A DNA stretch of 64,000 bases from Amphiura filiformis (GCF_039555335.1 NC_092637.1:44098990-44162989); one strand, 5' to 3'. Shown: positions 1-11,139, counted from the first letter of the stretch. The notes: generated by a model from the letters alone, not told the origin. A program made the numbers and translations.

Positions 1-141
1 CTTTTTCTGATGTTTTAATTCCATCATACATGTTATACCAGTGTCTACCCCTTGCAAAGATGAAAACACGATTTCAGATAAATAGCGCCATCAGTGTTCA
101 TCTTTTCTTTAAAATGACGTAGATGTTATCAAACAGCCGTG
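1..141. mobile_element. Right end of an inverted-repeat element (copy runs off the window)
   Basis: The sequence ends at ATCAAACAGCCGTG (128-141) and contains ATAAATAGCGCCATC. Both motifs recur in the same order at the right end of the complete 467-bp element at 51129-51595, so this is probably the right end of another copy that starts outside the window. No coding potential is seen. Confidence 0.5.
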
Positions 142-905
142 TTGCCAGCACGAGAAAAGCCGGTGGTAATTTTCATATTGTTATTATTTTATCAATGATC
201 TCTGCATAACAAAAAAACAGTTATATTAAAAAGGTGCTATTGGGTGTTCTGACCTTTACAACTACATGGTATCATCTAAAAGGTCGAATTCACAAATGCT
301 TGTCTCACTATGGACGAGTGGTGATTGAGGATCCTGACTTGAATTAATTTCCCCTGCTCCAGCGGCGGCATGGGGGGGGGGGCAAGTATATTTGTCTTAC
401 CCCCAGTTTCCCCAGTAAAGGAACAAAATAACGAAAATGTCCACTTTTTGCGGCAATTTTGCGCAATATTGGTTGACTTTGCCCCCCCCCCCCCTCCAAT
501 CACTTTGCCCCACCCCCCATGCCCCCTCAACCCGAACCTCAAAGTTGGAAGGCTTATCATACCCCGTGAAAAGGGGATAGACTCGGAAAACTACACGAAT
601 CCGTTTGATGGTTCGTCTAAGCGTGTTACGGCGGCAAGAATAAAATACGGAGAGGGTGTATCTACCCCAGCGTTAGATGAGGGTTAATGCGCTACCTGAA
701 AACTACACATCTGCGCTATTTATCGTTATCATTTTGGTGACAACTCTCTGGTCCGAAGGTTCCCTAGTCCGAAGGCTCTTTAGTCCGAATAGAAGGTACA
801 CGTAATTAACCATTCGCAAGTCCAAATTCTGAAAATGGTTCGCTAGTCCGAATATCGGGTTCTCTAGTCCGAATAACAAATAAGGTTCTCTAGTCCGAAT
901 ATAGA
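142..905. other. Non-coding stretch with a C/G-rich repeat fragment and a TAGTCCGAA array
   Basis: At 355-510 a fragment rich in C and G runs resembles fragments at 6328-6420 and 26765-26900; all three carry a GGCGGC core and a CTTTTTGC-like stretch. From about 750 to 900 the phrase TAGTCCGAA recurs in the setting GGTTCTCTAGTCCGAATA, with irregular spacers. The short open frames here run through homopolymers and are not credible genes. Confidence 0.5.
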
Positions 906-929
906 ATAAGGCTCCCTAACCCTAACCCT

Positions 930-1238
930 TAACCAGGCCTTGCCGTTTGAGGCGAGCGATCGCTCTCGCTCGCCACCGATCGCCCAAACTCGATTTTCCA
1001 CCCGCCATAGACATTTAATATCACTCGCCGCGAATCTCCCAAAATCTACCATCGAATCAACCAATTCAGCATTTAATCGATTTTGTGCCCCCTCCAAGCG
1101 GAGAAAGTCAAAAATTTTACCGCGCTTCGCGCGCATTTCAACATAAATACATAGATACCGTTTTAAGACCAAAGCTTTACTTGATTATACCCAAATAAGT
1201 GATATTTGTGAAAAATCTAGACGGCAAGGCCTGCTTAA
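930..1238. mobile_element. Short inverted-repeat element, about 300 bp
   Basis: AGGCCTTGCCGT near 933 is matched in inverse by ACGGCAAGGCCT near 1222-1233. CCCTAACCC-type sequence lies outside both ends. The interior is rich in CGATCG and CTCGC words. No transposase is present, so it would be non-autonomous. The flanking CCCTAA units are too few to be telomeric. Confidence 0.45.
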
Positions 1239-1836
1239 ACCTAAACCCTCACACTAACCCTAACCCCTAGAGAGAAGTCACGATCATATTATGATGCGTA
1301 CTATTGCTTGGACTGTGATTGTTGTTTCTGCCCTTAATCTTTAATGGGATATATGGTACATGTTTTGATAATGATCTACATAATGATAATAATTATTATG
1401 ATCATTTCTTTACAGTATCTATCTATCTGAAAGACTTAAATGACTATATGACAACAGATGAAATCAAGTCTACAGTATCAGACATAGCAGGCTTTACAGG
1501 TTGTTACATATTCGGACGGTATGTTTAAGTTCCCTGTTTGGCCCCACACATATGTGGGGCCTATGTTATCGTATCACCCAAATGGATGGTTGGGTGCCTG
1601 TTCGTTTGGCTGTCCGTCCGTCCGGGCCGCGTTTTTTTCTGCAACCATAACGGGACGCAAAATTTTATTAAATCCTAACCCTAACACTTACCGTAAGTAC
1701 CCGTCGGTACTTTGTACTTCAGAGTATAGACTGACTACGTACATTCACTCCGCGCAACTAATATTTCGATCGTATATGAATTAAATCTCGTGTGTAATAA
1801 TAATCTGATATTTTTGTCCAAATTACAGTTAGTTCA
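1239..1836. other. Non-coding, no recognised feature
   Basis: This is AT-rich sequence with a short hairpin (CCCCACACATATGTGGGG, about 1542-1559) and a TCCGTCCGTCCG microsatellite near 1614. No exon-like open frame with splice signals is seen. Confidence 0.4.
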
Positions 1837-1840
1837 TTAA

Positions 1841-2190
1841 AGGAGTATTTCGTGATCCTAGCATCCTCTTTTTTTTTTTTTTTTTAGTACATATCCACGA
1901 AAAAGCCTATTCCCAAAATTTCAGTTGATTCCGATTTTGCGTTTGCGAGTTATGCATGATTATATGTATTACACTGCTCCATAGACACCCGGGCATAGAC
2001 AATGCGTTGTAATTTCGTTCTGGTGCACCAGAACGAAATTCAAATTTCACGATATCTTTGCAAAACGTATTAATCTGCAAGAAATATTTTGTACATAAAC
2101 ATTATGTAGCCAGAGGTTTCCAGTTATATAAAAATCTCAACTTTTTTGAGAAAAGTTGGGGGATGAGGCTGTGGATCACGAAATGCCCCT
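1841..2190 (+). mobile_element. 350-bp TTAA-flanked MITE (family C), copy 1
   Basis: The ends are AGGAGTATTTCGTGATCC and, inverted, GGATCACGAAATGCCCCT. TTAA flanks it on both sides (1837-1840 and 2191-2194), which is the duplication expected of a piggyBac- or Kolobok-like transposase. A perfect inner palindrome, TTCGTTCTGGTGCACCAGAA, lies near the middle. Two inverted copies exist at 44433-44769 and 45965-46302. No coding capacity. Confidence 0.8.
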
Positions 2191-2218
2191 TTAATGTCCA
2201 TTATAACGTGTAAAATTC

Positions 2219-2394
2219 AGGCCCCCCCCTTCTTGACATGAAAATTATCGGTCAACCCCATAGAAAAGCATATAAACTCAATTTTCCCAGAAAAATTTGT
2301 GGCCATTTTTCAGGGCCCCCCTTAGGAGGGTCAAAAATTTTCAGGCCCCCCTTTTTGCATCAGGCCCCCCTTACAAGTGTTTGTGAACGGTCCC
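2219..2394 (+). mobile_element. Partial MITE (family A), right part only
   Basis: The right end, AAGTGTTTGTGAACGGTCCC, and the GGCCCCCCTT body match the complete copies at 46953-47230 and 63470-63746. The left terminal repeat is missing. Confidence 0.7.
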
Positions 2395-2788
2395 TAAATG
2401 TAATAATATTGCTTTAAAGAAATGTTGAACTTGAAGTGTTACATTTTGAGTATGCACGTGTAGATATCAGTTTCTTTTATCATGTGATTTTAAACAATAA
2501 CAAGAAGTTTTTCACTGTTCACTCTTCCTTAATCATGTTAATAGGACAATTGGGATGTCTCATGTTGAGGATCTGGAAGGACGCCCTCTAGCAGAGCTGA
2601 AATGTGTGCATATAGGAATCCAATTGTTGCAGCGGTGCACGGAAATAACCAATGAACAACAACTATTAGACTGTATGTTCAAATCCTGAACATGTCAGGG
2701 CAAAAACAGTTGAGATTTTTATACCACTGGAAATCTCTGGCTACATGTTTATGTACAAAAATTTCTTGCATGGACATTTCCAAAAAGA
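2395..2788. other. Non-coding, nothing recognised
   Basis: AT-rich unique-looking sequence. No inverted repeat or exon could be supported. Confidence 0.4.
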
Positions 2789-2789
2789 G

Positions 2790-3100
2790 TTTAAGGCACT
2801 TGAATACGGTGTACCATCTCCGCCAATTTCCCTTTTTTAATTTCCCCTTTTTTTTTTTATTTCCCCTTTTTTTTTATTTTCCCTTTTTTTTAATTTCCCC
2901 TTTTTTTTAATTTCCCTTTTTTTTAATTTCCCCCTTTTTTTTAATTTCCCTTTTTTTTTTTAATTTCCCTTTTTTTTTTGAATTTCACCTTTTTTTTTTT
3001 GAATTTCCTTTTTTTTTTTTGAATTTCACCTTTTTTTTTTTTTAATTTCACCTTTTTTTTTGAATTTCACCTTTTTTTAAATTTCCCCAAGTAAAATAAA
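2790..3100 (-). repeat. Poly-pyrimidine array element (AATTTCCCTTTTTTTT units), copy 1
   Basis: About 16-20 units of the form AATTTCCCC(T)n or AATTTCACC(T)n run from 2827 to 3085. They are bounded on the left by a unique block containing GGTGTACCATCTCCGCCAAT (2810-2829). The same block occurs inverted at the right end of the purine array at 6038-6250, so the array and its border behave as one repeated element rather than a simple microsatellite. Confidence 0.7.
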
Positions 3101-3103
3101 GTT

Positions 3104-3187
3104 TGGCAGAGGCGGGGTTCGAACTCACGGCGCAGGGCTTTGGATACTCTGTGGGCCTAGCGCCTTAGACCAGTCGGCCACTTGTCA
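3104..3187 (-). repeat. tRNA-like sequence, probable tRNA-derived SINE head or tRNA pseudogene
   Basis: Read on the minus strand there is an A-box-like segment (TGGCCGACTGGTCTAAGGCG) followed by a B-box (GAGTTCGAACCCC) at tRNA spacing. The 3' acceptor half, GCCTCTGCCA, has no matching 5' strand, so it would not fold as a full tRNA. It lies immediately upstream of the purine-rich strand of the adjacent array, as a SINE head would. Confidence 0.55.
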
Positions 3188-4199
3188 TATTGTTATGCTT
3201 TTGAAAATTATTTGAACATATGGTCGCAACTTCAACATAGGCCTACCACGTGACAAGCAAAGGCAGAAAATGCGGGAGAAAATGTACCATATTTTGGAAT
3301 TTTATTTGTTAAAAACATTAATGTGTATTAATAGCGCTCAATTGTTGAGAAATCCGACAATAATAAACATGATAAATGGGCAATTATTATACATGCATTA
3401 TCGATTTGAACTCGCTAGGCCGTATGGCCGCACCGGCTGCACGTGCTATAATACTCCTATATACCGGGCCCGGGATACCGGGTATATACATGTGGTTCAC
3501 ATTATAGAACCTGCCATTTTTCGTGCATACACGGTCTGGATTTTCGCAATTTATAGGATAATTACACGTAGGTCCCCCAAAGTTCCTTCCAGTTATTGAA
3601 GTGCTTATATAATGACATGATGTTGCATTCAATAATATAAGCCTACGTATACTTTACTTTACCTTTACTGTCACTATTATAATTATATAAACTTTTTCAT
3701 AACCATTTTATACTAGTATTTTGATGTAATAAATATCAGTATAATTTCGAGTTCAACTGAATGCTTTCATCATGATTAATAACATGTTTTATTTATCAAA
3801 AATCGACTATGGCATAGTCTAGGACCTACGTAAAATTTTCATAAAATTTTTACCATCAATAGAGTGTTAATTTTGACTAAATTCAGACAATATTTTGGCG
3901 TATATAAATTATAAAATTGAAATAAAATTCTCTGCCTTGATTTATTTGTTTGTTTATGTATTTATTTAACAATTACCGGTAATTGATTATTTGCTTATTT
4001 ATGTGTTTATTTATCAATGAATGAATTCTTTTATTTATTAATTTATTGATCAATTAATGATTTATTTTATTTATATTTATTTCTTTATTTAATCGTTTTC
4101 ATTCAATAAATTAATTGATAACAACCGTATTCATTCCAATAAGCGTCCATGCCCCAATATAAAGCGCCCACCCAGGGAAGCTTTGGGATTAAGTTTAAA
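3188..4199. other. Non-coding AT-rich stretch
   Basis: This includes a short inverted motif around CCCGGGATACCGGGTATA (about 3467-3486) and, from about 3950 to 4110, repeated TTTATTTATTTA-like sequence. No gene is supported. Confidence 0.4.
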
Positions 4200-4560
4200 A
4201 TGTAGCTCCTGGATGACCTTTGACCTCGGATGACCTCGATTTTAAGTTTTACGTGTTCCCCTCATATCAAGGATTCCACCCACCAAGTTTGAGCCCGATC
4301 GGACAAAGTTTGAAATTTGACCCCTCCATAATGACTTTTGACCTCGCTTGACCTCAATTTTATTTCGGGAATATATTCCCTCGTATCAAGGATTCCACCC
4401 ACCAAATTTGAGCCCGATCGGACAAAGTTTGAAATTTGACCCCTCCGTAATGACCTTTGACCTTGGTTGACCTCGATTTTATTTCGCGCATTATATTCCC
4501 TTGTATCAAGGATGCCACCCACCAAATTTGGGCCCGATCGGACAAAGTTTAATTTTTTGA
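4200..4560. repeat. Tandem repeat, about 120-bp unit, three copies
   Basis: The phrase TATCAAGGATTCCACCCACC begins near 4265, 4384 and 4505 (the third with one change), giving a unit of about 119-121 bp. Each unit also carries GAGCCCGATCGGACAAAGTT and a GACCT-rich stretch (TGACCTTTGACCT). Open frames across it simply reflect the repeat. Confidence 0.75.
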
Positions 4561-4569
4561 TGAATATGC

Positions 4570-4640
4570 ATTTTTTTTTGCGAATATTTCCCCTTTTTTT
4601 TAATTTCCTTTTTTTTTAATTTCCCCGATATTTTTTTTTA
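4570..4640. repeat. Short poly-pyrimidine array fragment
   Basis: A few TTTAATTTCC(T)n units of the same type as 2827-3085, without the bordering unique block. Confidence 0.5.
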
Positions 4641-5654
4641 TGTGCGTATAATGTTGCAGCTAGTGGATTCATGTTAGTATACCGCGGGGAGCATTAGCCT
4701 TAGTCAAGGCTTCGTCCGTACTTTATATTTGAACACAGCTGTCCAACATGGATAGCGCTCGCATAGCTTTCTATTTTTTTTTTATATCTTGGCCTATAGT
4801 GAAGACAAAAATTAAATCCAAACCTAGTAAAACAATCCGAATCCAATAGAGTGATCACGAGGCTTATATTAAAGAAGGCCTAATTTGAATTAGATTAGAA
4901 TAATAATTGTTAATAATATATTAAATATTTAGACCCTTCCACTGTATAAGTCTTTATTCGGCCTATAGCTAAAGCCACAATTTCTCCGTGTTCATGGTGT
5001 TACAAAATCTAAAATCCGTCTTGCAAATTGGACGATTCCGTGATTTTCCGTGTCCACTGTAAAGCACTAGGCCTATGGCCAGAATCTTGGATCGTAGGCC
5101 TAAAATTAATGCTAGAATTGATTGTTTAATGGTTGATTACTGCTAAATAATCACTTTTCTTTGTTTTATTTTACAAATCAACACAAAAGTTAGACATTTT
5201 ATACAGTTTTTCACTATTTGGTGGCATTTTCAAATTTCCCTGAGCAAACCCCGACATAAGATGAGTTTTTAACATCTTTTTAAACATAGTTACATTTTTA
5301 GCAGTTCTAAAATATATAGGCAATTCATTCCATGACGTGGAGCTGCAATTTCAAATGACTCATGTGCTCTTATTTTGTTTCTTAAAGAAGTTGCATGTTT
5401 CCAGATCGAAGAGAAGGCCTACGAGTGGGAACATAATTTGAAAGAAGTTCAGATAAATATGACGGAGCAATAAGTAATAAGTTAAACAACAATTCATTGG
5501 AACACAAGCCAATGCAGTTCCTTACCAGTGTCTTATTAGTTTGTGAGAAAAATGCAAAAATAGTCACATAGGCCTAATAGTCATAAAATAGCTCTATTAA
5601 ATAGTACGAATATGCCGTCCCTTTACATGGCAATTTTAATGACAATTTTAAAAC
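4641..5654. other. Non-coding, nothing recognised
   Basis: AT-rich sequence with several AGGCCTA words. No inverted repeat or coding exon could be supported. Confidence 0.4.
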
Positions 5655-5775
5655 ATTTGGCATGTGCAAAGGAGGGGGGGGGGCCGAAGAATTTTTTTGG
5701 CAGGCCGAGAAGGGAAGCAAGCAATTTTTTTGGCACGCCTTGGGAAAATTACACCCCCCCCTCACGGGCCGGGAT
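5655..5775. mobile_element. Body fragment of the GGGGCTGTGCAATAA element (family E)
   Basis: GGCAGGCCGAGA and GGCAAGCAATTTTTTGGCA-type phrases match the interior of the complete copies at 15166-15496 and 24202-24616. Both termini are lost. Confidence 0.5.
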
Positions 5776-6037
5776 AAAACCACTGCGATTTATATACTAG
5801 TATTCTTATGGTTTTCCCGTGACTTGAAATAAGTCTACGGCCCTAGCACACAGGCTCCGGCACAGGCTATATCAGTGGTGTAAATAATACACACACATGG
5901 TCTGACCACTGACTTCTACACAGTGGGTCTGTCCATATACTATATCCATGGTCTGTCACACGTAAAGACTACAGTGCGAGCAAATTCTTGGACAACTATT
6001 GAGTATGTGTCTCGGCCAAGATTCTGCTTTGTAAGAA
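5776..6037. other. Non-coding, nothing recognised
   Basis: Contains repeated short words (GGTCTG, CACACA) but no structured repeat. Confidence 0.3.
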
Positions 6038-6285
6038 AATAAAAGGGGAATTAAAAAAAAGGGAAAAAAAAAAAAAAAGGGGAAAATAAAAAAAAAAGGG
6101 GAAATTAAAAAAAAAGGGGGAAATTAAAAAAAAAAAGGGGAAATTAAAAAAGGGAAATTAAAAAAAAGTGGAAATTAAAAAAAAAGGGAAATTAAAAAAA
6201 AGGGAAATTAAAAAAAGGGAAATTAAAAAAAGGGGAATTAAAAAGGAAATTGGCGGAGATGGTACACCGTACTTGAATAAGTCAA
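6038..6285 (+). repeat. Poly-purine array element (GGGGAAATTAAAAAAA units), copy 2
   Basis: An array of GGGAAATTAAAAAAA units ends at 6250 and is followed by a unique border containing GGCGGAGATGGTACACCGTA. This is the inverse of the border at 2810-2829. Relative to copy 1 the element is in the opposite orientation. Confidence 0.7.
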
Positions 6286-6523
6286 AACAAATGAAGGTAT
6301 TTGTGAGAGAGTGTTGGGGTGTGGTTGGGGCCAGAGGCGGCGCCGGGAATGTTTTTTTTTGGGGGGGAGGGGGATCAACCAATTTTGTGAAAAATTGATG
6401 CAAAAAGTGAAAATGTTCGTAACTTTGAGTTTTAACTGGGCCGGCAATTTGCTCCACCATGACCACCCCGGTCCCCCACCCCACCACCAACCGTGGCGCT
6501 TTCACTGGTGAGGGTGCGTGGTC

Positions 6524-7830
6524 AGTGGACTTCGGTTGTATATATAAATGCGCATATATAAATGCGCACGTGACATCTACAAGTCGCCATACCGTATTAA
6601 ACGATATAAGGTACCCGGATGTACATAAACTCCCCGTGCAAAAGTATAGGGGAAAATGACAGGTCGCAAGGAAAATTGCTTTTGCAAAATAGTGGCATTG
6701 ATTGCAACGGGTAAAATAACTTGACCCGAAAGATAAACTCTTTATTAACGTTTTCCATTACGGAAAAAAAAATTAACTACGGAAAAGCTAGATATAGCTG
6801 ATTTACAAACTTATATTTCATAATTTCCGTGCTAAATGGGCGTGCCAATTGGCCATATCTATGACGTAGTGTTGGTTTCATACAATCATGCTGCTTGCCG
6901 TCGAGCGGCGTGCCACACGCGCATTGTAGACAAACAGACACAATCAAGACTTGTGAATGGCTGGTAAGTCATGCCTCTTGTCGCACTACGGCATGAAAGT
7001 ATGAAAGGGGACATGATTGGCTTTAAGGTCAGAACTGTGCAGGCGGCGGATGACATGATCGAGCCGGCAACTTGTGAAACCGCCCGGCCGTATGGCATTT
7101 TCCAATATAGTCGGTTAATTTACTAGTCAACATTTGCATAGGAACCGCATAGCCGGAGGCAAGGTTCATTATTGATTGGAGATTATATACGTATTTATTA
7201 GTAATAAACAAGTAATATATATATCGTGTGTTTGCGATTTATTCCGTAATCAGTAAGTATGATGAACAAACGCATTTCTGGCAGAAGCACTCACAGCGTA
7301 GTGGTATTCGATCTCGACTGTTAATCAAAAGGTTGTGGGTTCGAACCCTGGTAGAATTTTAATTGTAATAAATTTGTTTTTCTTTTGTTAAGAGGTAATA
7401 ATTATGGCAATAAATCCGCCGTATAAAACTGAACACAGCGCAATCCAGCCTCATATAGGCCTATATCATGTAAATGTATTATATGTGATGCAAATGTTGA
7501 CTAGGAAAAAAATATCGCCGCCCGGCCGTATGGCATTTTCCAATATAGTCGGTTATAATTTTGTCGGTTTTAGCTTGTATTTATATTATTTATCAACATA
7601 GGCCTATTTGTTTGTGATATTTCAAGCGTTTTAAAAATTCAAAATAATCCCATTCAATTACACGGTTGACGATGAAAATTTACTGAATTTAGAGAATGCA
7701 ATGCGGCCACCACCTGGAACGGTGGTCGCAATTTTAGTGATTGACAGTGAGGTAACACGAACATGGCACTGGCCATCTGGTCACGTGCGCATTTATATAT
7801 GCGCATTTATATATACAACCGAAGTCCACT
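6524..7830. mobile_element. 1.3-kb non-autonomous element with about 50-bp terminal inverted repeats
   Basis: The left end starts AGTGGACTTCGGTTGTATAT and runs through two ATAAATGCGCA motifs to CACGTGAC (6524-6575). The inverse lies at 7780-7830. The interior has a direct repeat of about 37 bp (CCGTATGGCATTTTCCAATA) at about 7087 and 7520, and a tRNA-like B-box near 7340. No transposase frame. The flanking bases are too simple to name a target duplication. Confidence 0.7.
7288..7358 (+). repeat. Weak tRNA-like sequence (SINE relic?)
   Basis: A B-box GGGTTCGAACCC lies downstream of an A-box-like GTAGTGGTATTCGATC at plausible spacing. Acceptor-stem pairing is poor, so a functional tRNA is unlikely. 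Confidence 0.3.
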
Positions 7831-8960
7831 GGTGGTGGTGTATGTGTCCATGTTGACCGGGTGTGTTTATGATCGTTATGGGTATAAAAGAGTGTTATTT
7901 TGTGAGGCAAACCTGAGACAGGAAAGTCAACATTGCTGTTACAATTGCTTTACACGCACATCAAATGGGCTGTGGCATGTGGTTCAGGAATCAATCAATC
8001 AATCCCTGAAACATGTATAGCGCCTAAAACCAGGAAAACTTGCACTAAGGCGCTGGGGACACATACAAAGAGCAATCATATGCAAACAAATGAAAAAATA
8101 CATACATGATATCAATTCAAAATATATATTTACAAAGAAAGTTAATGCTTTCTATTGTTGTGGGTTTGCTGTTGTGTCATTTGGGCAACTGCTTGGTTAC
8201 TGCCATAAGTTTAGAGTAGAGTATTGAAGTAATCCTGTATGTAATTGGTTCATTTTGATGCGACATTATTTTAAGATACGGCCTTGTGAAAAATTAAGTT
8301 TCTTTTTATGCCCGGTTTAGTTTCATCTAGGAAATTGTTAATATTTCGCCTACATGCATTAAATATAATGAAAATGCATAAACGCAGATGAAATGGCGTA
8401 AGGTATTACTTCAGAAAATTGGTATATAGCAGGATAAAATGTGATTTATATCTCCCAGGGGTTTGGGTAGGGATGTGTTTTTGAGAATATGAAAGTGGAC
8501 AAATCAATATATTTTGGAAGAAATTAGGACCCATCGATACACCAAAGTTTTTTTGGCCACACAGAGGCCAAAAGTTAAATATGCTCGATTTCAACCCAAA
8601 TGGTCTCAAATAGCTTGTCATGTAAACAGAAGTGTTGACCTTTCACCTTGAATATGGCCGGAGTGTTGTGAATTATTTTTGTTAACATCTTGAAAGTGTT
8701 ATAGGACATAAAAGGAAGCTAAACAAGTTGGTGTGGTAGAGTCCTGGGGATGCACATTAAACCCTGGTATATACTAGACTAATAAGGCTCTTCGTATGCA
8801 AATTGTATTTGTCTTTAAGTTATTTATGGTTTATTAGAAAACACATAGTCAATCAAAATACATTCTCATACACTACTCTTTAACAAAGAAATTAACTGTT
8901 TCATAACTTATGTATTTCGACTTAACTTAATATAAGACAATTTAAGGTTTTAAATTTGGG
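7831..8960. other. Non-coding; possible LINE 3' tail near 7993-8060
   Basis: At about 7990 an AATC microsatellite sits next to a hairpin-forming GCGCC...GGCGCTGGGG segment. On the minus strand this order (short hairpin, then GATT repeats) is like the 3' end of some non-LTR retrotransposons. No reverse transcriptase is nearby. The remainder is AT-rich with nothing recognised. Confidence 0.3.
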
Positions 8961-8965
8961 TTCCC

Positions 8966-9040
8966 AAAAGTCTTGCATGTGCTAAGGGGGGGCAAAGATT
9001 TTTTGGCACATCAAAATGGGGGTGGAGGTTTCTCGCCCCG
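8966..9040. mobile_element. Family E body fragment
   Basis: CATGTGCTAAGGGGGGGCAA followed by GATTTTTTGGCACA resembles the interior of the family E elements. The terminal repeats are absent. Confidence 0.4.
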
Positions 9041-9488
9041 GGGTTACACTTTATACAGGGTCAAATTTCAAAGTTGCTCAAACTGTGTTAAAATGTTCCA
9101 ACGTATTCCTCTAGTCACAAGGATTCAGATAATGTATAGTGTGACCTATCTAGGACGTACTTGAGTTATAACCGAAAAGGTCAAAGGTTACGTTTTTGGC
9201 TCTATGGGGATCAAAAACGTCAAAGTGCCCCGACTTAACCAAAAGGGTTTCAAATTGTTTGTTTTGATAAAACAATTTATCAAATAAGGATAGGATTATA
9301 CCATCTAGGATGTTTCGTTCAAGTCGATTTAGGTTATTCCTTCCATTGAGGCCTATTGACCTTGACCTATTTTGCTGTGTTACCTAAGTATTGAAACATC
9401 CAAGACATTTTCTGAATCCTTGTGATTAGAGGAATACATTTTTATGGGTTTTAACACAATTTGAGCAACTTTGAAATGTAACCCTGTG
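9041..9488. mobile_element. Inverted-repeat element, about 450 bp
   Basis: The arm with GGGTTACA...ATTTCAAAGTTGCTCAAAC at the left is matched inversely on the right by TTTGAGCAACTTTGAAATGT and AACCCTG. Both arms also share the inverse pair AGGATTCAGA / TCTGAATCCT. Related but eroded sequence occurs at about 13900-14500 and 21560-22080. Confidence 0.65.
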
Positions 9489-9714
9489 GAAATATTGCCA
9501 TAGATTGTTACAGGTTCATGGAATAAACAAAAAGTAAGGTTCAATTATAAACTCTAATGGTGACCCGCAGGTCAAATTATGCTAGAATTTACATTAATCA
9601 CACCTATTAATAGAAACAATACAATTTGCAAATAGCAGCTTAATCAGCGCCAATATTGCAACATAGAAACTATACAAACATCCAACCCACCCCATATAGG
9701 CAATGATGATAAAG

Positions 9715-9875
9715 TGCCTTGCCCAGGGACGGTAATATATGTGCCAAAAATCGCTTGCCACCCCCCCCTTTCGACCTGCCAAAAATGCTTGCCCCCTTTG
9801 GACTGCCAAAAAATATTTGCCCCCCCCCCCCTATAATTCACCACCCCAGGGGTACACATAGTTATTGCACCACGC
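9715..9875. mobile_element. Family E body and right-end fragment
   Basis: Runs of CCCCCC with TGCCAAAAATGCTTGCCCCC phrases end in a diverged TIR (GTTATTGCACCACGCC). The left TIR is missing. Confidence 0.45.
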
Positions 9876-9929
9876 CTTATAATATTGAAAATATTTTCAT
9901 ACCGAAATTATTGTTATCCTCATTGTCTT

Positions 9930-10190
9930 TTGAATGTGTCGAACAGTATTCACACTGGTTTCTCTTTGCTATGAATACTCACATTGTAGGAGTTCTTTTC
10001 GGTGTGAGTATTTCTGTGGATTTTCAGATATTTCTGACAGTACTCATACTGATTAATGGTTTCGCTTTGTTTTTGGTGTGAGTATAAGATTGTTTTTCTG
10101 ATCTGAGGAAAAACACTTCTGGCAGTATTAACATTGTTTTCTCTTTTGGCATGTTTGGTGTGAATTTGGATGTCTTTCTAGGTGATATTT
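9930..10190 (-). pseudogene. Decayed C2H2 zinc-finger repeats
   Basis: On the minus strand, broken copies of the finger repeat are visible: complements of GTATTCACACTGGTTTCTCT, CTGACAGTACTCATACTGAT and CACTTCTGGCAGTATTAACA. No frame is open. They are relics of the zinc-finger family that starts downstream and show that the cluster once extended to at least 9.9 kb. Confidence 0.7.
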
Positions 10191-10191
10191 A

Positions 10192-10365
10192 GAGAATAAA
10201 GGTATTGTTTTTAGCCGCTGGAGTGCTATCCTCTCATATAACACGGGCGACATCATTATTTTAAGTAAAACAACGACGCGAAGCCGAGTTGTTTTACGCC
10301 AAAAATAATGATGTCTCGGGTTATATGGGACGATAGATGCGGCTAAAAACAATACCTTTATTCTC
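10192..10365. mobile_element. 174-bp inverted-repeat element
   Basis: GAGAATAAAGGTATTGTTTT with TTAGCCGC at the left is matched by GCGGCTAA with AAAACAATACCTTTATTCTC at the right. The inner sequence is also partly symmetrical (AAAACAACGACGCG / GAGTTGTTTTA). It borders the zinc-finger relics. Confidence 0.75.
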
Positions 10366-10454
10366 ATTCTTAAACAATTCAATGAAAATAAATATATTAA
10401 TCATAAGTATACCATATTTTAACGAAATTAAATCCTACATTTTACAAGGAATTA

Positions 10455-10973
10455 CCTAGGGCCCGGGGGGGGGCACTTCAATATGAAATGGATATAGGTG
10501 TAGGGCTGGCACTTTCGCACTAAGGGGCATTCGGTGAGAGCCAAATGTAAAAAATATGGGGTCATTGGGTCAGAGCATGATTTTTGGCATTCCGTGAGAG
10601 CAAAATGTAAAAAATATGGGGTCATTGGGTGAGAACATGACCGTTTTTTAAATGTAATCTTTGGGTGAGAGCCGAAACAGCGCCGCAAAAACCTCGAAAA
10701 TCGAATTTCTAGTTCTAAATGGCGTCAAATGTCATTGTTTTTTCAAAATAAGTAACAAAATCAGTGATAAATGAAAGTTGCTGTTTAAATTGAACTTGTA
10801 AGGGTCTTTGGGTGACAGATCAAATGGAAAAATAGGGGTCTTCGGGTGACAGAGCATGTGTTCGTAAAAAAATATGGGGTCTTTGGGTGACAGCGATGCT
10901 GAAAAAGGGGTCTTAACAGCCCTACATACACATCACCTCAAAAGTTGGAGTGCCCCCCCCCCCGGGCCTAGGG
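10455..10973. mobile_element. About 520-bp inverted-repeat element with G/C-run ends
   Basis: CCTAGGGCCCGGGGGGGGGC at the left and the inverse GCCCCCCCCCCCGGGCCTAG at the right bound the element. The interior repeats phrases such as GGGTCATTGGGTGAGAGC and GGGTCTTTGGGTGACAG. Confidence 0.7.
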
Positions 10974-11139
10974 CTTAGAATCGATCAGTCCTGTTGTTGC
11001 TATGCACATTCCGATTGGGTTCAAATAGCGGGTACGAGTATCGCGTCAACACGCACGCGCTAAGGTGTGTGATATCGTGTCATATCACACGGGTAAGAAC
11101 CAATGAGATTGCAGGAACCTTCTGAAGTGTTTAAGAATA

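Noticed and set aside
276-687. Two overlapping open frames of about 100 codons
   Set aside because: They run through long G and C homopolymers of a repeat fragment with low-complexity protein and no family.
905-1260. CCCTAACCC motifs as telomeric sequence
   Set aside because: Only two or three units occur, flanking an inverted-repeat element. Far too short for a telomere or interstitial array.
2692-2910. Open frame into the poly-T array
   Set aside because: The protein is mostly Phe/Pro repeats from the pyrimidine array.
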